A stretch of DNA of 64,000 nucleotides from NCBI RefSeq assembly GCF_001419745.1, contig NZ_LIRJ01000067.1, forward strand, positions 1-64,000. Reading direction: 5' to 3'. The stretch is from Streptomyces silaceus. GTDB taxonomy: Bacteria; Actinomycetota; Actinomycetes; Streptomycetales; Streptomycetaceae. Below are positions 10,717 to 19,285 of the stretch, piece by piece. Position 1 is the stretch's first letter. Every line of letters starts with the position of its first letter. Made by a program: the position numbers and the translations under genes. A model generated the notes under the pieces. The model saw only the letters and a program-made list of their open reading frames with translations. It had not been told where the DNA came from and ran no database searches.

Positions 10717-11853
10717 CTAGGCCGCCGCCGTCGCCCGCCGCGTCGTCGCGATCGTCGCCGAGCCGACCACGCGCGTGTCGTCGTAGAGCACGATCGCCTG
10801 GCCGGGCGCGACGCCGCGCACCGGCTCGGTGAAGGAGACGTTCAGGGTGCCGTCGACCAGCTCGGCGGTCACCTCCGTCTCACCGCCGTGGGCGCGCAGC
10901 TGCGCGGTGTACGTGCCGGGCCCGGTGGGGGCCGCGCCGCACCAGCGGGGCCTGATGGCGGTCAGGCCGGTCACGTCCAGGGCGTCGGCCGGGCCGACCG
11001 TCACGGTGTTGTTCACCGGGGAGATGTCCAGGACGTACCGCGGCTTGCCGTCGGGCGCCGGGGTGCCGATCCGCAGCCCCTTGCGCTGGCCGATGGTGTA
11101 GCCGTACGCCCCTTCGTGCGTGCCGAGCTTGTTGCCCTCGGCGTCCACGATGTCGCCCTCCGCCTTGCCGAGGCGGGCGGCGAGGAAGCCCTGGGTGTCG
11201 CCGTCGGCGATGAAGCAGATGTCGTGGCTGTCGGGCTTCTTGGCGACGGCGAGCCCGCGGCGCTCGGCCTCGGCGCGGATCTCCTCCTTGGTGGTGACCG
11301 TGTCGCCCAGGGGGAACATCGCGTGGGCGAGCTGGCGCTCGTCCAGGACCCCGAGGACGTAGCTCTGGTCCTTGGCCATGTCGGAGGCGCGGTGCAGCTC
11401 GCGCGAGCCGTCCTCGTGGACGATCACCTTGGCGTAGTGGCCGGTGACGACCGCGTCGAAGCCGAGGGCGAGGGCCTTGTCGAGGAGCGCGGCGAACTTG
11501 ATCTTCTCGTTGCAGCGCAGGCACGGGTTGGGCGTGCGGCCCGCCTCGTACTCGGCGACGAAGTCCTCGACCACGTCCTCGCGGAAGCGCTCGGCGAGGT
11601 CCCACACGTAGAACGGGATGCCGATGACGTCCGCGGCGCGGCGGGCGTCGCGCGAGTCCTCGATGGTGCAACAGCCCCGCGCGCCCGTGCGGAACGACTG
11701 CGGGTTCGCCGAGAGCGCGAGGTGCACTCCCGTCACGTCGTGCCCCGCCTCGGCGGCACGGGCGGCGGCGACGGCGGAGTCCACGCCTCCGGACATCGCG
11801 GCCAGGACACGGAGGGGGCGCTGGGGGCGCTGCGGGGTCTCGGTCAAAGTCAT
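10717..11853 (-). CDS. mnmA: tRNA-specific 2-thiouridylase MnmA
   Basis: 378 residues. MnmA thiolates U34 of Lys, Glu and Gln tRNAs, after adenylating the base and taking sulfur from a persulfide relay. The PP-loop [11 protein letters not shown] is at the N-terminus; the catalytic cysteines fit [12 protein letters not shown] and [11 protein letters not shown]; the C-terminal barrel includes RWCGAAPTG. Start at ATG 11853 behind GAGGG rather than the in-frame GTG three codons earlier. The cysteine desulfurase at 12674 on the same strand is the probable sulfur donor, with one gene between them on the other strand. Confidence 0.97.
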   Translation of the reverse strand: MTLTETPQRPQRPLRVLAAMSGGVDSAVAAARAAEAGHDVTGVHLALSANPQSFRTGARGCCTIEDSRDARRAADVIGIPFYVWDLAERFREDVVEDFVAEYEAGRTPNPCLRCNEKIKFAALLDKALALGFDAVVTGHYAKVIVHEDGSRELHRASDMAKDQSYVLGVLDERQLAHAMFPLGDTVTTKEEIRAEAERRGLAVAKKPDSHDICFIADGDTQGFLAARLGKAEGDIVDAEGNKLGTHEGAYGYTIGQRKGLRIGTPAPDGKPRYVLDISPVNNTVTVGPADALDVTGLTAIRPRWCGAAPTGPGTYTAQLRAHGGETEVTAELVDGTLNVSFTEPVRGVAPGQAIVLYDDTRVVGSATIATTRRATAAA

Positions 11854-11914
11854 AGCCCTCACAGGGTACGGGGCGACGGGAACCGTACGCCCGTGAGTAA
11901 GCGTTGACGATCAC

Positions 11915-12640
11915 ATGGGGGAAGAGACCACCGGGCCCGGCGGTGCGGGCGAGCAGGGCGCGGAGCCGAAGCGCCGTCGTGGCATCGACCGGCGCACGCT
12001 GCTGATCGGCGGTACCGCCGCGGCCTTCGGCACCGCCGTGCTGGCCAGGGACGAGCTGGGCCGGCTGTGGTGGCGGATGCCGGGGGTGGTGAAGAAGCGC
12101 AAGGAGGGCGAGGTCGACACCCCGGGCGCGCAGTGGATCGCCGCGTCCGACTACAACTGGCGGCGCGCGGACCGCCCCGACGACTACGACATCGACCGCG
12201 TGGTCATCCACGTCGTCCAGGGCGGGTACCAGACGGCACTGCGGGTCTTCAAGGACCCCGGGCACGGCGCCGCCGCGCACTACGTGGTCCGCAAGGACGG
12301 CCACATCGCGCAGATGATCCGCGAGCTGGACGTGGCGTTCCACGCGGGCAACAAGAGGTACAACGAACGCAGCATCGGCATCGAGCACGAGGGCTTCGTC
12401 GACAAGAAGGCGTCGTTCACCGACGCGATGTACGCGGCGTCGGCGCGGCTCACCGCCGGGATCTGCCGCAGGTACGACATCCCGGTGGACCGCGAGCACA
12501 TCGTCGGGCACGTCGAGGTGCCGGGCACGGACCACACGGACCCGGGCCCGTACTGGGACTGGGACCGCTACCTGCGCCTGGTGCGGGCCGCCCGGGACGC
12601 GCCGGAGAAGCCCGCGAAGTCCTCGGAGCCCAAGAAGTAG
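11915..12640 (+). CDS. Exported N-acetylmuramoyl-L-alanine amidase (amidase_2), Tat-type signal
   Basis: 241 residues. The N-terminus has basic residues then GIDRRTLLIGGTAAAFGTAV, a twin-arginine-like signal with a hydrophobic core, so export through Tat is likely. The rest is an amidase_2/PGRP domain: VVIHVVQGG (first zinc histidine), AAHYVVRKDG, VAFHAGN and GHVEVPGTDHTDPGPYWDW, which carries the later zinc ligands. It should cut the bond between muramic acid and the peptide stem. It is transcribed alone, between the two sulfur-relay genes, and divergent from mnmA with a 61-base gap. Confidence 0.9.
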   Translation: MGEETTGPGGAGEQGAEPKRRRGIDRRTLLIGGTAAAFGTAVLARDELGRLWWRMPGVVKKRKEGEVDTPGAQWIAASDYNWRRADRPDDYDIDRVVIHVVQGGYQTALRVFKDPGHGAAAHYVVRKDGHIAQMIRELDVAFHAGNKRYNERSIGIEHEGFVDKKASFTDAMYAASARLTAGICRRYDIPVDREHIVGHVEVPGTDHTDPGPYWDWDRYLRLVRAARDAPEKPAKSSEPKK

Positions 12641-12673
12641 TCCGCCTGGCCCGGGCCCGTGAGCCCCGCCCGG

Positions 12674-13843
12674 CTAGCTCAGGCCCGCCGACCGCGCCCG
12701 CTCGACCGCGGGGCCGATCGCCGCGGCCACCGCGTCGACGTCCGCCTTCGTCGAGGTGTGGCCGAGGGAGAAGCGCAGGGTGCCGCGGGCCAGGTCGGGG
12801 TCGGTGCCGGTGGCGAGCAGGACGTGGCTGGGCTGGGCGACGCCCGCGGTGCAGGCCGAGCCGGTGGAGCACTCGATGCCCTGGGCGTCGAGCAGCAGCA
12901 GGAGGGAGTCGCCCTCGCAGCCCGGGAAGGTGAAGTGCGCGTTGGCGGGCAGCCGGCCCTCCGGGGCCGGGTCGCCGCCGAGGATCGCCTCGGGGACCGC
13001 GGCGCGGACGGCGGCCACCAGCTCGTCGCGGAGCGCGCCGACCTCGGCGGCGAACCGCTCGCGGTGCGCGGCGGCGTGCTCCCCGGCGACGGCGAACGCC
13101 GCGATGGCGGGCACGTCGAGCGTCCCGGAGCGCACATGCCGCTCCTGGCCGCCGCCGTGCAGCACGGGCACGGGGCTGTACTCGCGGCCGAGCAGCAGCG
13201 CGCCGATGCCGTAGGGCCCGCCGATCTTGTGGCCGGAGACGGTCATCGCGGCGAGCCCGGAGGCGCCGAAGTCGACGGGGACCTGGCCGTAGGCCTGCAC
13301 CGCGTCGGCGTGCAGCGGGACGCCGAACTCCTGGGCGACGTCGGCGAGTTCGCGGACCGGCTGGATCGTGCCGATCTCGTTGTTGGCCCACATGACGGTG
13401 GCGAGGGCGACGTCGTCGGGGTTCCGCTCCATGGCCTCGCGCAGCGCGTCGGGGTGCACGCGGCCGTACGCGTCGACCGGGAGGTACTCGACGGTGGCGC
13501 CCTCGTGCTCGCCGAGCCAGTCGACGGCGTCGAGGACGGCGTGGTGTTCGACGGGGCTGGCGAGGACCCGGGTGCGGGCCGGGTCGGCGTCGCGCCGCGC
13601 CCAGTAGAGCCCCTTGACGGCGAGGTTGTCCGCCTCGGTGCCGCCGGAGGTGAAGACGGTCTCGCTGGGGCGCGCGCCGAGCGACTCGGCGAGGTTCTCG
13701 CGGGCCTCCTCGACGGTGCGTCGCGCACGGCGTCCCGCCGCGTGCAGCGAGGAGGCGTTGCCGGTGACGGCGATCTGCGCGGTCATCGCCGCGATCGCCT
13801 CCGGGAGCATCGGAGTGGTCGCTGCGTGGTCGAGGTAGGCCAT
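12674..13843 (-). CDS. Cysteine desulfurase (NifS/IscS class V aminotransferase)
   Basis: 389 residues. PLP enzyme that moves sulfur from cysteine to an active-site cysteine persulfide. Visible: YLDHAATTP at the N-terminus, the SGGTEADN phosphate-binding loop, HADAVQAYG, the PLP lysine in [12 protein letters not shown], and the mobile catalytic loop [11 protein letters not shown]. Start at ATG 13843 ([10 protein letters not shown]); a GTG three codons upstream is possible. It is presumably the partner of MnmA in tRNA thiolation, and may also supply other sulfur acceptors. Confidence 0.95.
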   Translation of the reverse strand: MAYLDHAATTPMLPEAIAAMTAQIAVTGNASSLHAAGRRARRTVEEARENLAESLGARPSETVFTSGGTEADNLAVKGLYWARRDADPARTRVLASPVEHHAVLDAVDWLGEHEGATVEYLPVDAYGRVHPDALREAMERNPDDVALATVMWANNEIGTIQPVRELADVAQEFGVPLHADAVQAYGQVPVDFGASGLAAMTVSGHKIGGPYGIGALLLGREYSPVPVLHGGGQERHVRSGTLDVPAIAAFAVAGEHAAAHRERFAAEVGALRDELVAAVRAAVPEAILGGDPAPEGRLPANAHFTFPGCEGDSLLLLLDAQGIECSTGSACTAGVAQPSHVLLATGTDPDLARGTLRFSLGHTSTKADVDAVAAAIGPAVERARSAGLS

Positions 13844-13891
13844 GGTGGGCACGATTCTACGAGCCGTGCGGTGCCGGACGCCCCGGCGGTA

Positions 13892-14158
13892 TCAGCCTGC
13901 GAGACCCCAGGACACGGTGTTGTCCGCCGAGACGAGCACGGCGAGCACGACGAGGTCGGCCACGCCGAGCCCGAGGCCGAGCAGCGCGCGGCCCTTGCGG
14001 GCGGTGCCGCGCCACAGGGCGAGGCCCGCGAGGACGATCGCGACGGGCCCGAGGAAGAGGTTGAGGACGAGCAGTCCGAGCAGGCCGAGGACGAACGAGG
14101 CGACGGCCATGCCGTCGGCGTCCCGCCGCGCTGCGGGCCTGGTGGCGGTGAGTTCCAT
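13892..14158 (-). CDS. DUF4190 small membrane protein
   Basis: 88 residues. After a short charged head, two hydrophobic segments (about residues 18-48 and 60-82) flank a small basic turn (WRGTARKGR), the usual DUF4190 pattern of two membrane helices. Function unknown. It lies just upstream of the cysteine desulfurase on the same strand (48 bases), so they may be cotranscribed. Confidence 0.75.
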   Translation of the reverse strand: MELTATRPAARRDADGMAVASFVLGLLGLLVLNLFLGPVAIVLAGLALWRGTARKGRALLGLGLGVADLVVLAVLVSADNTVSWGLAG

Positions 14159-14221
14159 GGTGCGACTCCTGGCAGGTGGAGGTGTCGTACGGGTGGATCG
14201 GGGCGGCGCCGGATCGGATCG

Positions 14222-14291
14222 GCGCCGGGGCGTACCGGCGGGTCCGCGCCGGGGCGTACCGGCGGGTCCGCGCCGGGGCGTGCCGCGGGTC
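14222..14291. repeat. 24-bp tandem repeat, about three copies
   Basis: Two exact copies of a 24-base unit (GCGCCGGGGCGTACCGGCGG plus GTCC) at 14222-14245 and 14246-14269, followed by a diverged partial copy to about 14291. It sits between two small membrane-protein genes and is not coding on the genes' strand. Copy number may vary between strains. Confidence 0.85.
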
Positions 14292-14302
14292 GCGCCGGAG
14301 GG

Positions 14303-14455
14303 TCAGCGCTGGTGCGCGCGGCGCTCGCGGACGGCGAAGACCACGAGCCAGACGCCGATGACGGCGGCGGCGACGGCGGTGACGGGCAGCGGGGCGTGGG
14401 CCACGGTGCCCATCGCGACGCCGAGCAGGAGGAGGGCGGCGACGAGGAAAAGCAT
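14303..14455 (-). CDS. Small hydrophobic membrane protein (50 aa)
   Basis: A 50-residue protein with two predicted membrane helices (about 2-17 and 24-41) and a basic C-terminus (VRERRAHQR). ATG 14455 has GAGAGGGG just upstream. No family was recognised. Upstream lies the double operator at 14506-14572 shared with the divergent TetR gene, so it is a likely TetR target. It may be cotranscribed with the DUF4190 gene downstream, across the tandem repeat. Confidence 0.6.
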   Translation of the reverse strand: MLFLVAALLLLGVAMGTVAHAPLPVTAVAAAVIGVWLVVFAVRERRAHQR

Positions 14456-14505
14456 GGGACCCCTCTCGGTTGCGGTGACCTCTCGGTTCGGTGAACGCTT
14501 GTGGT

Positions 14506-14572
14506 AACAACTGTTCACTGACTGGAGAGTCTACTCCCCTTCCCCGCTTCCCAATCCCAGAGAACAGTTGTT
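14506..14572. promoter_or_regulatory. Paired TetR-type operator between divergent genes
   Basis: AACAACTGTT (14506-14515) and its exact inverse AACAGTTGTT (14563-14572), each with the dyad AACAnnTGTT; the match extends to 11 bases with a flanking C/G. One copy lies near the start of each divergent gene. This is the arrangement expected for autoregulation by the TetR protein at 14584. Confidence 0.7.
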
Positions 14573-14583
14573 AACTGCATGGC

Positions 14584-15294
14584 ATGAGTCACACGCTCGG
14601 CGTCCGGCAGGCCCAGAAGCAGAAGACCCGGCAGGCCCTCCTCGACGCGGCCCTCGGGCTGCTGGAGGAGCAGAGCCTCAGCAGCCTGGGCCTGCGCGAG
14701 GTCACCCGTGCCGTGGGCGTCGCCCCCACCGCCTTCTACCGGCACTTCCGCGACACCGCCGACCTGGGCGTGACGCTGGTCGAGGAGGCGCTCGGCAGCC
14801 TGCACACGACGCTCGCCGCCCTGCTCACGACGGTCGGCGACGGCGAGGAACGCGTCGCGGCCGCCGTCGGGCTGATCGCCGCCTACGTCCGCGAGCACCC
14901 CGCGCACGTCCGCTTCATCGCCCGCGAGCGGCACGGCGGCGTCAAGGCGGTGCGCGCCGCGATCGGCGACCAGCTCGCCCTGTTCGCCGAGGAGGTGCGG
15001 GACCAGTTCGCCAGGGAGCCCGAGGCGAAGGGCTGGAGCGACGACGACCTGCTGATGCTCGCCGGGATGTACGTCGACCACATGGTGATGACGGCCTCGA
15101 CGCTCCTGGAGGCGGAGACGCCCGAGGCCCAGCGGGCCGTGGCCGACACCGCGCGCCGGCAGCTGCGCCTGGTGAGCCTCGGGCGCCTGCACTGGCTCGA
15201 CGGACAGGAGAGCGAGGACAGCCAGGGCCGCCCACGAGGCGCCCAGAGCCCCGAGGGGCCTCCGGCCCCCGTTGAGTCCTCGACTCTCCCGTAA
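14584..15294 (+). CDS. TetR-family transcriptional regulator
   Basis: 236 residues. The N-terminal helix-turn-helix reads [20 protein letters not shown] then VTRAVGVAPTAFYRHFRDTADL, typical TetR/AcrR. The C-terminal ligand-binding half is helical with a conserved-looking YVREHPAHVRFIARERHGG, and a disordered Pro/Ser tail. It probably represses itself and the divergent small membrane gene by the paired dyads upstream. This subtype resembles regulators near membrane-lipid genes, but the ligand cannot be read from the sequence. Confidence 0.9.
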   Translation: MSHTLGVRQAQKQKTRQALLDAALGLLEEQSLSSLGLREVTRAVGVAPTAFYRHFRDTADLGVTLVEEALGSLHTTLAALLTTVGDGEERVAAAVGLIAAYVREHPAHVRFIARERHGGVKAVRAAIGDQLALFAEEVRDQFAREPEAKGWSDDDLLMLAGMYVDHMVMTASTLLEAETPEAQRAVADTARRQLRLVSLGRLHWLDGQESEDSQGRPRGAQSPEGPPAPVESSTLP

Positions 15295-15316
15295 GGGGCA
15301 ACTAGCATCTACGGTC

Positions 15317-16195
15317 ATGACGACCACCCGTGACACGACGAACGCCCGGGACGCCTGGACCCTCGACCGGACCTTCACCGGTTCGGCCGGGGCGATCCGC
15401 TGGGCCGCGCTCGGCCCCGACGACGCCCCGCCCGTCGTCCTGGTCCACGGCACGCCCTTCTCGTCGTACGTATGGCGGGGCGTCGCCCGCGCCCTCGCGC
15501 GCGAACACCGCGTGTACGTCTGGGACCTGGCCGGTTACGGCGCATCCGAGATGCGGGCGGGACAGGACGTGTCGCTGGCCGCGCAGGGCCGCGTGCTCAC
15601 CGAACTGCTCGACCACTGGGGCCTGGACCGGCCCGCCGTCGTCGCCCACGACTTCGGGGGCTGCGTCGCGCTGCGCGCCCGTCTGCTGCACGGCGCGGCC
15701 TACGAACGCCTCGCGCTCGTCGACCCGGTGGCCCTCGCCCCTTGGGGCTCCCCCACCTACCGGCTGCTCGGCGCCCACGCCGAGGTGTTCGGACAGCTGC
15801 CGCCCGAGCTGCACCGGGCCCTCGTGCGGGAGTACGTCTCCTCGGCCAGCCACCGGGGCCTGCACCCCGCCGTCCTCGACCGGCTCGTGGCGCCCTGGTG
15901 CACCGACGAGGGCAGGCCCGCCTTCTACCGGCAGATCGGGCAGAACGACCAGCGCTTCACCGACGAGATCCAGGACCGGTACGGGGAGCTGGACCTGCCC
16001 GTCCTGGTCTGCTGGGGCACCGACGACACCTGGATCCCGGTGGCGCGCGGCCAGGAGCTGGCCAAGGCGATCCCCGGTGCCGAGCTGCGCCTGATCGAGG
16101 GCGCCGGACACCTCGTACAGGAGGACGCGCCCGCCGAACTCACCGGCGAGCTCAGCCGTTTCCTGCGCCGGGACCCGCTCCGTACAGCTCGGTGA
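15317..16195 (+). CDS. Alpha/beta hydrolase with Asp nucleophile (haloalkane dehalogenase/epoxide hydrolase type)
   Basis: 292 residues. The oxyanion region is VVLVHGTPFSSYVW, and the nucleophile elbow is VVAHDFGG, with Asp112 where esterases have Ser. The acid appears in WGTDDTWIP and the histidine in GAGHLVQED. Asp nucleophiles mark haloalkane dehalogenases and epoxide hydrolases, which form an alkyl-enzyme ester; substrate unknown. The 3' end overlaps the convergent WYL regulator by 44 bases. ATG 15317 lacks a strong ribosome site; it follows the TetR gene by 22 bases. Confidence 0.85.
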   Translation: MTTTRDTTNARDAWTLDRTFTGSAGAIRWAALGPDDAPPVVLVHGTPFSSYVWRGVARALAREHRVYVWDLAGYGASEMRAGQDVSLAAQGRVLTELLDHWGLDRPAVVAHDFGGCVALRARLLHGAAYERLALVDPVALAPWGSPTYRLLGAHAEVFGQLPPELHRALVREYVSSASHRGLHPAVLDRLVAPWCTDEGRPAFYRQIGQNDQRFTDEIQDRYGELDLPVLVCWGTDDTWIPVARGQELAKAIPGAELRLIEGAGHLVQEDAPAELTGELSRFLRRDPLRTAR

Positions 16196-17153
16196 CCGCG
16201 GCGGCGGCGCGCGCCAGCTCCGCGCGGACCTCGGGCGGCGAGAGCACCTCCAGGTCGCCGCCGAAGGGAAGCAGCGAGCGGGCCTCGCCGATGACCCCGA
16301 AGCCCAGGCTCACGGTGAGCCACTCGCTCGCGCCGTCGTCCTCGGGCGGCCCGCCGAGCCGGTGCCCGTGGAGCCGCAGGAACAGCTCGTAGCGGCGGCG
16401 CGCCACGCGCGCCGTCACCTCGACGCCGACCGGCCGCTCCTCGACCTGGCGCTTCAGCACGCCCCAGACGTCGGCGAGTTCGACTCCTTCTCGCCGCCTG
16501 ACGGGCGCCTCCGTCACGGTCGCCGACCGCACCCGGTCGGCGCGGAAGAGCCGTGGGGCGCCGCGCCGGTCCGCGACCAGGTACCAGACGCCGGCCTTGG
16601 CGACGAGGCCATAGGGGTCCACGGTGCAGGTGCTCGGCCCGGCGTCCCCGCTGTGCCGGTAGCGCAGGCGCAGGCGGCGGTCGGCGAAGACGGCGTCCCG
16701 CAGGACGTCGAAGTCGACGATGGCCGCGGCGGCCGGGTCCGGCCCGCGGGCCCCCGGCATCCAGCGCGCCGAGTCGACGAGGACGCGGCGGCTCATCAAC
16801 TCGGCGGCGGGGCGGTGGGGTTCGGGCAGCGCCGCCATGACCTTGCGCAGCGCGGAGCCGAGCGCGTCGTCCAGGCCGAGCGCGGCGTGCGCGCCCTGCG
16901 CGGCGAGGATGAACAGGGCCCGCGACTCGTCCGCGGTCAGCCCGGTCACATCGGTGCGGAACCCGGCGAGCAGTTCGATGCCGCCGTGCCGGCCGCGCTC
17001 GGCGTAGACCGGGACGCCGGAGGCGGACAGGGCCTCGATGTCCCGGTAGATCGTGCGGACCGAGACCTCGAGGCGCTCGGCGAGCTCGTGCGCGGGGACC
17101 CGCCCGCGGGTCTGGAGCAGCAGCAGGATCGAGAGCAGCCGGTCGGATTTCAC
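16152..17153 (-). CDS. WYL-domain DeoR-type transcriptional regulator
   Basis: 333 residues. An N-terminal winged helix (DRLLSILLLLQTRGRVPAHE, then SVRTIYRDIEALSASGVPVY) is followed by a WYL domain (GLVAKAGVWYLVADRRG) and a WCX-like C-terminus. WYL proteins sense nucleic acid or nucleotide ligands and often control DNA-damage or defence genes, but single-copy members of this length are common metabolic regulators in Streptomyces. GTG 17153 gives the usual MKSDRLL start. It converges on and overlaps the hydrolase gene. Confidence 0.88.
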   Translation of the reverse strand: MKSDRLLSILLLLQTRGRVPAHELAERLEVSVRTIYRDIEALSASGVPVYAERGRHGGIELLAGFRTDVTGLTADESRALFILAAQGAHAALGLDDALGSALRKVMAALPEPHRPAAELMSRRVLVDSARWMPGARGPDPAAAAIVDFDVLRDAVFADRRLRLRYRHSGDAGPSTCTVDPYGLVAKAGVWYLVADRRGAPRLFRADRVRSATVTEAPVRRREGVELADVWGVLKRQVEERPVGVEVTARVARRRYELFLRLHGHRLGGPPEDDGASEWLTVSLGFGVIGEARSLLPFGGDLEVLSPPEVRAELARAAAAVTELYGAGPGAGNG

Positions 17154-17265
17154 CCGCTCAGGATTCCACCCGCCCGGCACCGCCCACGGAATGCCCTACG
17201 GAACATCCGCCACCGACTGCCCTGCGGAACGCCCCGCGGACCCGCGCCGCACGGCGCTTGGAGCG

Positions 17266-18144
17266 TCAGCTCAGCCGCGCCCGCGCCAGCTGCCGCGACT
17301 GCGCCACCAGCCGGTCCTCGCTGTCCCAGACCTCCGCGTCCTCCTCCAGGAAGCCGCCCGCGAGGTTGCGCGTGGTGATCGAGACGCGGAGCGGGCCCGG
17401 GGCCGGGCGGTGGCGGACGTGGACCGTCAGCTCCACGGTCGGGACCCAGCCGCTCAGGCCCATCTCGAAGGCGGTCGGCGGCAGCGCGTCGACGGCGAGG
17501 AGCAGCGAGAGCGGGTCCGCGTCGCGGCCGTCCGCGAGGCCGAACCAGGCCCGCATCTCCCCCTTGCCGGACGGCTGCCCGAGCGCCCAGCCGAGGGTGG
17601 CGGGGTCGAGCTTGAGGAAGAGGCGGTCGGCGATGGCCGAACTGCCGGGCACGGGCCGGTGGTCGGGGGCGTCCTGCGCGCCGAAGCACTGGTCGAGCGG
17701 CGGGATGACGGGCGGCACGGCCGTGGTGCGCACGTCGTCGGGGAGCGCGTCGAGGTCCCCGTACGAGGCGACCACGCGGATCCGCTCGACCTCGTGGCCG
17801 TCCTCGTCGTACTGGAAGAGCGAGGCCTGCCCGGTGGACAGGGACCGTCCGGCGCGCACCAGCTCGGTGCGGATCACGGCGGGGCCGGGGTTCGACGCGG
17901 TGAGGTAGTGCGCGGAGACGGTGAACGGGTCGGCGTGCGGCAGGGCGTCGGCGAGCGCGCGGCCGAGGACGGCGAGGAGGTAGCCGCCGTTGACGGCGCT
18001 GATGATCGTCCACCCGGCCGAGAGCTCGGTGTCGTAGACGCCGGGCTCCCGCCGGATCACCGCGGTGTCGCGGTCGAACTCGCTGTCGCCGATGCGGGCG
18101 GGTATCGATGCGGTTATCGATGCTTGCGATGCTGCCGTTGCCAT
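17266..18144 (-). CDS. Acyl-CoA thioesterase family protein (double hotdog)
   Basis: 292 residues with two hotdog halves: the first has GWTIISAVNGGYLLAVLGRA and VSAHYLTASNPGP, the second DPLSLLLAVDALPPTAFEMG and WVPTVELTVHVRHRP. This is the TesB-like/thioesterase-family pattern of actinobacteria, which hydrolyses or binds acyl-CoA. The catalytic Asp/Gln/Thr set cannot be assigned with confidence. Start at ATG 18144 (MATAAS). Single gene, promoter presumably in the 67 bases between it and the channel gene. Confidence 0.8.
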   Translation of the reverse strand: MATAASQASITASIPARIGDSEFDRDTAVIRREPGVYDTELSAGWTIISAVNGGYLLAVLGRALADALPHADPFTVSAHYLTASNPGPAVIRTELVRAGRSLSTGQASLFQYDEDGHEVERIRVVASYGDLDALPDDVRTTAVPPVIPPLDQCFGAQDAPDHRPVPGSSAIADRLFLKLDPATLGWALGQPSGKGEMRAWFGLADGRDADPLSLLLAVDALPPTAFEMGLSGWVPTVELTVHVRHRPAPGPLRVSITTRNLAGGFLEEDAEVWDSEDRLVAQSRQLARARLS

Positions 18145-18211
18145 GCCAGCAACGTACAACAGGAAACTACTGAGCGGTAGCTTTTTCTGTCGCCCCGGCC
18201 CTCCACGGCCT

Positions 18212-18886
18212 CTACGGCGTCTCCTCCACCTCGGCCTCCACCGCCGTCGACCGCCGGTTCCAGGCCCGCGGCGCGCGCCAGTGGTAGCGCATCGCGAGCA
18301 GCCGCAGTACGAAGGCCGTCACGATGGCGAGCCCGATGGTGAACCCCGTCAGCTGCTCGTAGTGGATGCACAGGGCGACCATCGTGGCGCCCACGATGGC
18401 GGGCACCGCGTACAGGTCGCGGTCCCAGCGGACCAGCGAGGGCACCTCGTTGGCGACGATGTCGCGCAGCACACCGCCGCCGACCGCCGTGGCGAGGCCG
18501 AGGGCCACCGACTGCGTGAGGCCGAGGCCGTAGTCGTACGCCTTGGTCGTGCCCGTGACGCAGAACAGGCCGAGGCCCGCCGCGTCGAAGACGTTCACCG
18601 CGAGCTGGGTGCGCTCCACCTCCGGGTGCAGGAAGAAGACCAGGAGGGCCGCGAACAGCGGGGTGACGAAGTAGCCGAGGTCCGTGAAGGCGGCCGGCGG
18701 GACCGCCCCGATGACCAGGTCGCGGAAGAGTCCCCCGCCCAGCGCGGTCACCTCGGCGAGGACGGCGATGCCGAAGACGTCGAAGTTCTTGCGCACGGCG
18801 AGCAGCGCGCCGGAGATCGCGAAGACGAAGATGCCCACGATGTCGAGCGCGTGCTGGACGGAGGGCGTGAACAGATCCTGGAGCAC
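18212..18886 (-). CDS. TRIC-type cation channel family protein (UPF0126, YadS-like)
   Basis: 224 residues with about seven hydrophobic helices in two homologous halves. Each half carries the family's glycine motif: ALGGGLFRDLVIG and AVGGGVLRDIVANEVP. Bacterial members form trimeric potassium-permeable channels in the membrane. The start is GTG 18886 (MLQDLFTPSV). Its upstream region contains the long inverted repeat at 18939-18999. Confidence 0.9.
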   Translation of the reverse strand: MLQDLFTPSVQHALDIVGIFVFAISGALLAVRKNFDVFGIAVLAEVTALGGGLFRDLVIGAVPPAAFTDLGYFVTPLFAALLVFFLHPEVERTQLAVNVFDAAGLGLFCVTGTTKAYDYGLGLTQSVALGLATAVGGGVLRDIVANEVPSLVRWDRDLYAVPAIVGATMVALCIHYEQLTGFTIGLAIVTAFVLRLLAMRYHWRAPRAWNRRSTAVEAEVEETP

Positions 18887-18938
18887 GGCGCCATTCTTAC
18901 CCGCGCGCGCCCCGGGCCCGGCGCTGCTCCCACCCCGA

Positions 18939-18999
18939 CTTGGGACTTTTCCGTATCGAGCCCCCGTATAGCAGGGCTCTGCCACGGGAAAGTCCCAAG
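18939..18999. repeat. Inverted repeat (14-bp arms) upstream of the TRIC gene
   Basis: CTTGGGACTTTTCC (18939-18952) and GGGAAAGTCCCAAG (18986-18999) pair at 13 of 14 positions, with 33 bases between. The interval contains the promoter-like CCCGTATAGCAG. It may be a two-site operator for the divergent TRIC gene and the small gene at 19061, or a leader structure. Confidence 0.75.
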
Positions 19000-19060
19000 A
19001 AGGACTTCAATGAGAAAGTCGAAGGAAGGGATGTCACCGGCTTCGGAAGGGGTGCACCAC

Positions 19061-19285
19061 ATGAGGTTCGTGCTGGAGGTCGACATGGGCGAGGACGCGT
19101 TCGCGGGGAAGGCGGCCGACGAGCTGGGCCGGATCCTGCGCTACTGGGGCGGGAACCTGCGGCACTACGCGCTGGAGCCGGGCGACGGCGAGGCCGTGTA
19201 CGACTCCGGGTTCCGCGAGGTCGGCGGCTGGCGGATCACGGCCGGGGCCCAGGGCGCTGCGGAAGCGCCGGCTTCCCCTTCGTGA
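19061..19285 (+). CDS. Small conserved-type protein of unknown function (74 aa)
   Basis: ATG 19061 follows GGAAGGGG at good spacing; 17 in-frame codons lie upstream from another ATG at 19011. The protein is acidic (FVLEVDMGEDAFAGKAADE) and contains GRILRYWGGNLRHYALEPGD, which looks like a compact alpha/beta domain. I do not recognise a named family. Its last 50 bases overlap the 3' end of the M1 peptidase on the other strand, which suggests a shared end but also weak selection on its C-terminus. Confidence 0.65.
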   Translation: MRFVLEVDMGEDAFAGKAADELGRILRYWGGNLRHYALEPGDGEAVYDSGFREVGGWRITAGAQGAAEAPASPS

